Shown here: positions 22,091 through 26,484 of the stretch, in pieces
Position numbering within the stretch: position 1 is the first letter of the stretch
Layout of the letters: the number at the start of each line of letters is the position of its first letter
Origin: CAVSUR01 sp052143655
GTDB taxonomy: Bacteria > Actinomycetota > Actinomycetes > Streptosporangiales > Streptosporangiaceae
NCBI GenBank assembly: GCA_052143655.1
Contig: JBKQSL010000013.1
Coordinates: 1 to 26,484 of the forward strand
Direction: 5' to 3'
Length of the DNA: 26,484 nucleotides
Made by a program: the position numbers and the translations under genes
The notes under the pieces: model-generated
The model's database searches: none
Told to the model about the DNA's origin: nothing
The model's input: only the letters and a program-made list of their open reading frames with translations

Positions 22091-23364
22091 GTCTGCTCCT
22101 CTCCGGCCGGCTCGCCGGGCGCCGACTGGCGGGCCTCTGCCTGCAGCGCGGCGACTTCCTCGGTCAGGTCGATCCCGACTGGGCACCAGACGATGCACCG
22201 GCCGCAGCCCACGCATCCGGACGTGCCGAACTGGTCGTGCCAGGTGCCGAGCTTGTGCGTGAGCCACTGCCGGTACCGGCTGCGGGGCGACGAGCGGACC
22301 GGGCCGCCGTGCAGGAACGAGAATTCCACGCTGAAGCAGGAGTCCCATTCCTGCCAGCGCTCGGCGTGCTCGCCGGACAGGTCGGTGGTGTCGCTGACCG
22401 TGGTGCAGAAGCAGGTCGGGCAGGCCATCGTGCAGTTGCCGCAGGTCAGGCAGCGGGCCGCCACGTCATCCCAGCGCTGCGCGCCGTAGCTGCCGGCCAT
22501 GAGCTCGCGCAGTTCCGCGGCCGGCAGGGCGCGGCCCATCGCGCCCGCGGCATCCTGCACCTGCCCCCGGGCCTGCGCGATGGTCGCGGCGTCGGCGGCG
22601 ACCGCGGGAACGCCCGCCATGATGGCCGCCCCGGCCGCTGACCCGGTCTCCACCACGAACCGGTGCGCGGGCTCAGTCAGCTCGGTCAGCGCCAGGTCGT
22701 AGCCGGCCTCCGCCCGCGGGCCGGTGCTCATGCTGGCGCAAAAGCAGGTCGCGCCGGGCTCGGTGCAGTTCACGGCGATGATCAGCACGCTGGCCCGGCG
22801 CGCGGCATAGCGCGAGCCGGGATGCGCCGCGGCGCCGAGCACCTGGTCCTGAATGCCGATCGCCGTCAGGTCGCACGGCCGCACGCCGAAGAACGCCAGC
22901 CGCGGCGGCGCGCCTTCGGGTGCCCGCGTCTCGATGCCGTCCCCGCTGCGGTGCACGGACCACATCTTCTCCCGCGGCGGGTGCAGGAACTGCTTCCACG
23001 ACTGCGGCCCGGCGCTGTTGGCGAACGCGGCCCGGTCATCCCGCTCGCGCAGCCGGTAACCGCCCGGCTCCAGCGTGACTGCCCAGCCGTAGGGAAGCTC
23101 GTCTGCTGACGTGAGCTCGCGCAGGATGATCGCGTCGCCGTCAACCGCCGGGCCGATCACCCGGTAGCCAGCCGTGCGCAGAGCGGCGTGCAGCTCACCG
23201 AGCGCGGCGGCCTCGATGACCACCGCAGCGCCGTCCCCGGCCGGCCGGCCGGGGACAGCGCGCCCGCTCGTCCCGCTCGTCCCGGGCGCCGCAGATGCCG
23301 ACCCCGCAGTTGACATTGCGCCGCTGGTCAGCGGCGTGCTGGGGATCCCGCGTGCATCGGCCAT
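22087..23364 (-). CDS. hyhB: Hydrogenase iron-sulfur subunit (HyhB, 4Fe-4S dicluster)
   Basis: A 425-residue electron-transfer subunit related to sulfhydrogenase beta/anaerobic sulfite reductase A. The early part has PREKMWSVHR, FFGVRPCDLTAIGIQDQVL and AVNCTEPGATCFC, all family features. Two [4Fe-4S] ferredoxin motifs follow: C305, C308, C311, C315 in CLTCGNCTMACPTC, and C384, C387, C390, C394 in CVGCGRCIVWCP. It heads the minus-strand hydrogenase operon. GGAGG precedes the ATG at 23364; the frame is open to 23514 but that part includes the operator. The first 45 residues are a Ser/Gly/Ala-rich, probably disordered extension. Two DosR-like dyads lie upstream. Confidence 0.92.
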   Translation of the reverse strand: MADARGIPSTPLTSGAMSTAGSASAAPGTSGTSGRAVPGRPAGDGAAVVIEAAALGELHAALRTAGYRVIGPAVDGDAIILRELTSADELPYGWAVTLEPGGYRLRERDDRAAFANSAGPQSWKQFLHPPREKMWSVHRSGDGIETRAPEGAPPRLAFFGVRPCDLTAIGIQDQVLGAAAHPGSRYAARRASVLIIAVNCTEPGATCFCASMSTGPRAEAGYDLALTELTEPAHRFVVETGSAAGAAIMAGVPAVAADAATIAQARGQVQDAAGAMGRALPAAELRELMAGSYGAQRWDDVAARCLTCGNCTMACPTCFCTTVSDTTDLSGEHAERWQEWDSCFSVEFSFLHGGPVRSSPRSRYRQWLTHKLGTWHDQFGTSGCVGCGRCIVWCPVGIDLTEEVAALQAEARQSAPGEPAGEEQT

Positions 23365-23441
23365 GATGCCTGCTCCTCCGCCCGGCACAGCCGGGAGCCG
23401 GGCATTGGCCCCATCCTGGCCCGGGCAGCCAGCTGGCGCCA

Positions 23442-23455
23442 GGGGCCAAGGTCCG
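23442..23455. promoter_or_regulatory. Weak secondary DosR-like box
   Basis: GGGGCCAAGGTCCG matches 10 of 14 positions. It is 26 bp from the stronger site at 23468 and 77 bp from the hyhB ATG, so it may be a second site of a tandem pair. Confidence 0.35.
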
Positions 23456-23467
23456 GACCGGCGAGTC

Positions 23468-23481
23468 GGGACCTTGGTCCC
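23468..23481. promoter_or_regulatory. DosR-like box upstream of hyhB operon
   Basis: GGGACCTTGGTCCC matches 12 of 14 consensus positions and is a near-perfect palindrome. It lies 103 bp before the hyhB ATG at 23364. Confidence 0.6.
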
Positions 23482-23942
23482 GCGGTGATGAGTCGTTGGG
23501 CCCTGCTGGGGCACCTCGGCCTGCGGTCGTATTGGCAGTGGCGAGAAGGACCAGACAAGAATGACGCGGAGTTACGGGACCGGTCCGGCGGCACCGCACA
23601 CCGCGCAATCTGGATCCGCGAGAAGCGGATGGTCCTTCTCGCCATTCTCTTCTGCCCGCTGAGTTCTGCCAAACTGGCTGCCCTGGATACTGGACACGGC
23701 TGACCAGCGGGGGAGAAAATACTGCCCTGTTAGCGTCGGCACCTCGGCGCCCGACCTTCCCTGTCTGGCCTGCGGGCCGGTGCCCGGCAGGCCGGCGCTG
23801 CGCTCGACATCCGGCCGACGGCCTGACGGCACCAAGGTCAGCTGGCGGTTCCCTGCCGACGCACCCGGGCCCGGCGGCCAGGCACCCGCCGACCCTAGCC
23901 AAAGGCCGCATGTCTGTCCCAGGCCATAGTGCCGCCGGGCGG
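23482..23942. other. Non-coding stretch with long inverted repeat
   Basis: About 460 bp without a convincing gene, visibly less GC-rich at 23520-23720 than its neighbours. It contains a perfect 15-bp inverted repeat (TGGCGAGAAGGACCA at 23539-23553, complement at 23630-23644). Inside it are a small hairpin (ATCCGC/GCGGAT around GAGAA, 23614-23630) and a GGACCGGTCC palindrome (23577-23586). Short frames exist on both strands but show no codon bias or ribosome site. It may hold a small RNA or promoter sequences. Confidence 0.4.
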
Positions 23943-23979
23943 CCGGGGCCCTCGCCGCCTAATCCGGCGAGGGCCCCGG
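23943..23979. terminator. Hairpin terminator downstream of hsp20
   Basis: A 15-bp perfect stem (CCGGGGCCCTCGCCG at 23943-23957 with its complement at 23965-23979) and a 7-nt loop. It lies 112 bp beyond the hsp20 stop in the direction of its transcription. No T-tract is present, as is common in high-GC actinomycetes. Confidence 0.6.
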
Positions 23980-24091
23980 GGCGGCTCTTACGCCCGGCCG
24001 GCTGCGGCGCCTGCGGGCTAGCCGGTTCGGCTTGCCTGCCGGCCAGCTTGTCCCGGGCCGGCCGGGTACCCGGTCGGCGGGCGGCCGCCGC

Positions 24092-24532
24092 TCAGCTCGG
24101 CTTGATGTGGCCGACGACCCGGACCGGGATGTGCCGCTTGGCTTCCTTGTCCGCCGTCTGGCGCAGCGGCACGCTCACCTCGAGGATGCCCTTGTCGTAG
24201 CTGGCCTGGACGTGCTCGTCGTCCGCCCCCTCGGGCAGCGTGATCTGCCGGGTGAAGACGCCGTACCGGAACTCGGAGTGGTGCTTGCCCTCCGTCTCCT
24301 CCTGGCGGTCCGCGGTGATGGTGAGAATGCCCCGGGACACCGTCACCTCAACGTGCTTCTCCGGGTCCACGCCGGGGAGTTCGGCCCGGACGGTATAGCG
24401 GCCGTCCTTGACGTAGTCCTCCATCCGCAGCGGCTGCGCGCTGAACGGGCGGAAGGCCGCGAACGGCGACTCCAGCCAGTCCAGCAGGTCCGAGAGCGTC
24501 CCCCGGCTCTCCCTGCGTGTCAGCGTGCTCAT
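24092..24532 (-). CDS. hspX: HspX/Acr-like small heat-shock protein (Hsp20)
   Basis: A 146-residue alpha-crystallin-type chaperone. The N-terminal arm ends with SPFAAFRPFSAQPLRMEDY. The alpha-crystallin domain has KDGRYTVRAELPGVDPEKHV, ILTITADRQE, SEFRYGVFTRQITLPEGAD and SYDKGILEVSVPL. This matches M. tuberculosis HspX/Acr (Rv2031c) closely, including LPGVDP and YDKGIL; HspX is the most strongly induced DosR-regulon product there. The ATG at 24532 is preceded by AAGAAGG at 8 nt; the frame is open to 24625 but with no homology. It is divergent from a PNPOx-like gene, and three box-like sites lie between them. The C-terminus lacks a clear I-x-I motif but ends HIPVRVVGHIKPS. Confidence 0.92.
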   Translation of the reverse strand: MSTLTRRESRGTLSDLLDWLESPFAAFRPFSAQPLRMEDYVKDGRYTVRAELPGVDPEKHVEVTVSRGILTITADRQEETEGKHHSEFRYGVFTRQITLPEGADDEHVQASYDKGILEVSVPLRQTADKEAKRHIPVRVVGHIKPS

Positions 24533-24617
24533 CGCGCACACCTTCTTCCTCTGCCTTCCCATTTCCAGCCCACCCGCACTGGCCGCGCTCCGGTAGCGAC
24601 CAACGGGACACCGTCGC

Positions 24618-24690
24618 GGGACCAACGTCGGTGCCTGCCGCGGCCGGACCGGATGGGACTTCCGTCGCCCGGCCGGGGGCCAATGGTCCT
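24618..24690. promoter_or_regulatory. Cluster of three DosR-like half-conserved boxes
   Basis: GGGACCAACGTCGG (24618-24631, 10/14), GGGACTTCCGTCGC (24655-24668, 11/14) and GGGCCAATGGTCCT (24677-24690, 10/14) lie between the divergent hsp20 and PNPOx-like genes. The first is 85 bp before hsp20 and the last 95 bp before the PNPOx-like start. Multiple imperfect boxes are also seen upstream of mycobacterial hspX. Confidence 0.45.
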
Positions 24691-24785
24691 TGGCCGGGCG
24701 ACGCGGCGGCTGGAACGTGGGATGACGGCCGGAGACGGCAGTCCCCGGCCGGCGGCCTCAGCCCGCCCGGTGAGAGGGACGATCG

Positions 24786-25199
24786 GTGATCGGCGCACGC
24801 CATCTGGAGCAGCTCTCCCGTATGGATTCCCTGCAGTTGCTGGCCGGCGTGCCGGTCGGGCGGGTGGTGTTCAGCCACCGGGCGCTGCCGGCGATCCGGC
24901 CTGTCAACCACATGGTGGTCGGCGAGCAGATCATCATCCGCGCCGATCTCGGCACCGCGGTCAGCGATGGCGCCGGCATTGACGGCGGCATGGTGGTCGC
25001 CTACCAGGGCGACATGCTCGACCTGGCCGACCGGACCGGCTGGAGCGTCGTCGTCGTGGGCCGCGCCCGCCGGGTCACCGACCAGGCCGCCGCCGACCGT
25101 TACCGGCAGTTGCTGCAGCCCTGGGTCTCCGGCGTGATGGCCGACGTGATCTCGATCCGGGCCGAGGTCGTCAGCGGCTTCCGGCTGGTTCCCGGATAG
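24786..25199 (+). CDS. Pyridoxamine-5'-phosphate oxidase-fold protein (Rv3129-like)
   Basis: A 137-residue split-barrel flavin-binding-fold protein. Features are LLAGVPVGRVVFSHRALPAIRPVNHMVV in the first strands, VVAYQGDMLDLADRTGWSVVVVGRARRV in the middle, and the C-terminal YRQLLQPW. It resembles Rv3129 and related DosR-regulon proteins, whose ligand (FMN or F420) and activity are not settled. The GTG at 24786 is chosen with GAGGG upstream; an ATG at 24822 would also leave the fold nearly complete. It is divergent from hsp20 and shares its box cluster. Confidence 0.82.
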   Translation: MIGARHLEQLSRMDSLQLLAGVPVGRVVFSHRALPAIRPVNHMVVGEQIIIRADLGTAVSDGAGIDGGMVVAYQGDMLDLADRTGWSVVVVGRARRVTDQAAADRYRQLLQPWVSGVMADVISIRAEVVSGFRLVPG

Positions 25200-25243
25200 C
25201 GGGCCCGGCGTCCGTCCGGCGGCCCGGGAGCAGCCGCAGACGG

Positions 25244-26428
25244 CTAGTAATGCGGCATCAGGCCGTGATCGGGGAAGACGGCCAGCCGGGTAGCCATGAT
25301 GGCCTGGTCGACTGGCTCGGCCGGGTCGTAGCCGGACTCGAACGGGGAGTACTTGCCGTCGAGGCCGTCGGTCATCTGCTCCGGTGCTGCCCGGCCAATG
25401 CGGCCGGCCGCGTACTCGCGCCAGGCGGCGGGCGTCGGCGTAGCCGGGTCGATCGGCTGCCCCGCAGCCTCGGCGAGCAGGTGCGTCCACGTCCGGGGCA
25501 CGACCTGGAGCAGCTCGTAGCCGCCGCCCCCGGTCAGCAGCCAGCGGCCGCCGGCCGTCTCGTGGGCCAGCCGGTGGATCGCCGCGTGCGCGGCGCGCTG
25601 GGCGTCGATGGACAGTTCCAGGTTGGCGAGCGGGTCGAGCCAGTGCGAGTCACAGCCATGCTGGCTGACGAGAACCTGCGGCGCGAAGGCGCGCAGCAGC
25701 GGCGGGACGACGGCGTGGAAGGCGCGCAGCCAGCCCGCATCCCGGGTGCCCGCGGGCAGCGCGATGTTGACCGCCGAGCCCGGCGCGTCCGGGCCGCCCG
25801 TCTCGGTGGCCCACCCGGTGCCCGGGAACAGCGTCTGCGGGCTCTCGTGCAGGCTGATGGTCAGCACCCGCCGGTCGTTGTAGAAAGCCGCCTGGACGCC
25901 ATCGGCGTGATGCACGTCAATGTCGACGTAGGCGACGCGCTCGGCGCCCTGGGACAGCAGCCAGGCGATCGCGATCGCCGGGTCGTTGTACACGCAGAAC
26001 CCGCTCGCATACCCGCGCATCGCGTGATGCAGGCCTCCGGCGACGTTCGCGCCGTGCTGTGCCTGGCCCGACCACACTGCCCGGGCCGCGGCCAGCGTTG
26101 CTCCCGCCACCAGCGCCGACGCCTCGTGCATGCCGGGGAAGACCGGGTCGTCCTCGGTGCCGAGGCCGAACCCGAGCACGGTGGCATCCGGCCGCGGGCC
26201 GCCGGCCTTGCGCACCGCGGCAATGTAGCCCGGGTCGTGAATGAGCTCCAGCTCGGCGTCGGTCGCGGGCGGCGGCTTCGTCACAGTGACGCTGTCGCTG
26301 CCAAGCACCCCGAGAGCGCGGGCCAGTTCCATGGTCAGCTCCACGCGTACCGGGGCGAGCGGGTGATCCCCGCCGAAGTCGTAACCGGTCAGCCGGTCGT
26401 CCCAGGCCACGTGCAGCGTGCAGGTCAT
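25244..26428 (-). CDS. acuC: AcuC-like class I deacetylase
   Basis: A 394-residue zinc deacetylase of the histone-deacetylase/AcuC family. The catalytic histidine pair H134-H135 is in GGLHHAMRGYASGFCVYND. Zinc ligands D169/D171 and H173 are in YVDIDVHHADGVQ, and the later aspartate is in SQHGCDSHWLDPLA. The glycine-rich loop LLTGGGGYELLQVV and the C-terminal WREYA complete the fold. AcuC in Bacillus deacetylates and thereby reactivates acetyl-CoA synthetase, so the PrpE-like synthetase in this window is a possible substrate (inference). The ATG at 26428 gives the family N-terminus; a 6-codon ORF (ATG at 26445, with GAGGAGGGG upstream) overlaps it as ATGA. No DosR-like box was seen in the 56 bp available upstream. 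Confidence 0.9.
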   Translation of the reverse strand: MTCTLHVAWDDRLTGYDFGGDHPLAPVRVELTMELARALGVLGSDSVTVTKPPPATDAELELIHDPGYIAAVRKAGGPRPDATVLGFGLGTEDDPVFPGMHEASALVAGATLAAARAVWSGQAQHGANVAGGLHHAMRGYASGFCVYNDPAIAIAWLLSQGAERVAYVDIDVHHADGVQAAFYNDRRVLTISLHESPQTLFPGTGWATETGGPDAPGSAVNIALPAGTRDAGWLRAFHAVVPPLLRAFAPQVLVSQHGCDSHWLDPLANLELSIDAQRAAHAAIHRLAHETAGGRWLLTGGGGYELLQVVPRTWTHLLAEAAGQPIDPATPTPAAWREYAAGRIGRAAPEQMTDGLDGKYSPFESGYDPAEPVDQAIMATRLAVFPDHGLMPHY

Positions 26429-26484
26429 GCGGCCATCCTCGTCATCGGCCCCTCCTCAGATTCGTGCCGCAGGCCGGCCGGCGC

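Noticed and set aside
23576..23586. GGGACCGGTCC as another DosR-like box
   Set aside because: The half-sites are too close for the 5-4-5 geometry, and it lies inside the larger inverted repeat with no gene start near.
23539..23644. Terminal inverted repeats of an insertion sequence
   Set aside because: The enclosed 76 bp cannot encode a transposase and no flanking target duplication was seen.
23572..23835. An 87-codon minus-strand frame in the long intergenic gap
   Set aside because: No ribosome site, no codon bias and no family resemblance; it crosses one arm of the inverted repeat.

Overview
This is a very GC-rich segment from an actinomycete (Actinomycetota). The evidence is near-exclusive G/C at third codon positions, GAGG-type ribosome binding sites, and close matches to mycobacterial dormancy proteins. 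A non-mycobacterial, soil-type high-GC genus is my inference; the sequence does not fix the species. No tRNA, rRNA, CRISPR, insertion sequence or prophage gene was seen.

The window reads as a hypoxia/dormancy island. It encodes a DosS/DevS-like haem-GAF sensor kinase (9446-11206 +) and a DosR/DevR-like response regulator (11230-11946 -). Around them are the usual classes of DosR-regulon products: four universal stress proteins, two Acg-type nitroreductase-fold proteins, an Rv1733c-like membrane protein, an HspX-like Hsp20, a CBS-CBS-BON protein and an Rv3129-like flavin-fold protein. About ten intergenic regions carry a 14-bp dyad resembling the mycobacterial DosR box (GGGACTWWAGTCCC). Most lie 65-110 bp upstream of a start codon.

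Layout, left to right. (1) 1-2497 (-): a 2-oxoacid:ferredoxin oxidoreductase operon, gamma-alpha-beta, with beta cut by the left edge. (2) 2674-4248: two USP genes on the minus strand and a divergent third, with one box exactly midway. (3) 4089-6049: a damaged-looking Acg-like gene and a beta-phosphoglucomutase-like HAD gene. (4) 6183-8123 (-): an unusual stand-alone cytochrome b with a large extracytoplasmic insert. (5) 8567-11946: the Rv1733c-like gene and the sensor/regulator pair, arranged convergently. (6) 12202-16333: an Acg-like gene and GAPDH (-), divergent from a PrpE-like acyl-CoA synthetase (+). (7) 16420-23364: a USP gene (-), then the genes of an NAD(P)-linked, group 3b-like [NiFe] hydrogenase. 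Its large subunit and maturation protease, followed by the CBS-BON gene, are on the plus strand. HyhB, a cyclic-nucleotide-binding-like protein, HyhG and the small subunit form a convergent minus-strand operon. (8) 24092-26428: hsp20 (-), the PNPOx-like gene (+) and an AcuC-like deacetylase (-).

A combined reading (inference): when respiration stops, DosS/DosR would switch on a fermentative and redox-balancing module. Oxoacid oxidation would give reduced ferredoxin and acyl-CoA, GAPDH would give NADH, the hydrogenase would dispose of or recover electrons as H2, and a membrane cytochrome b may connect to the quinone pool. Stress chaperones and nucleotide-binding proteins would protect the resting cell.
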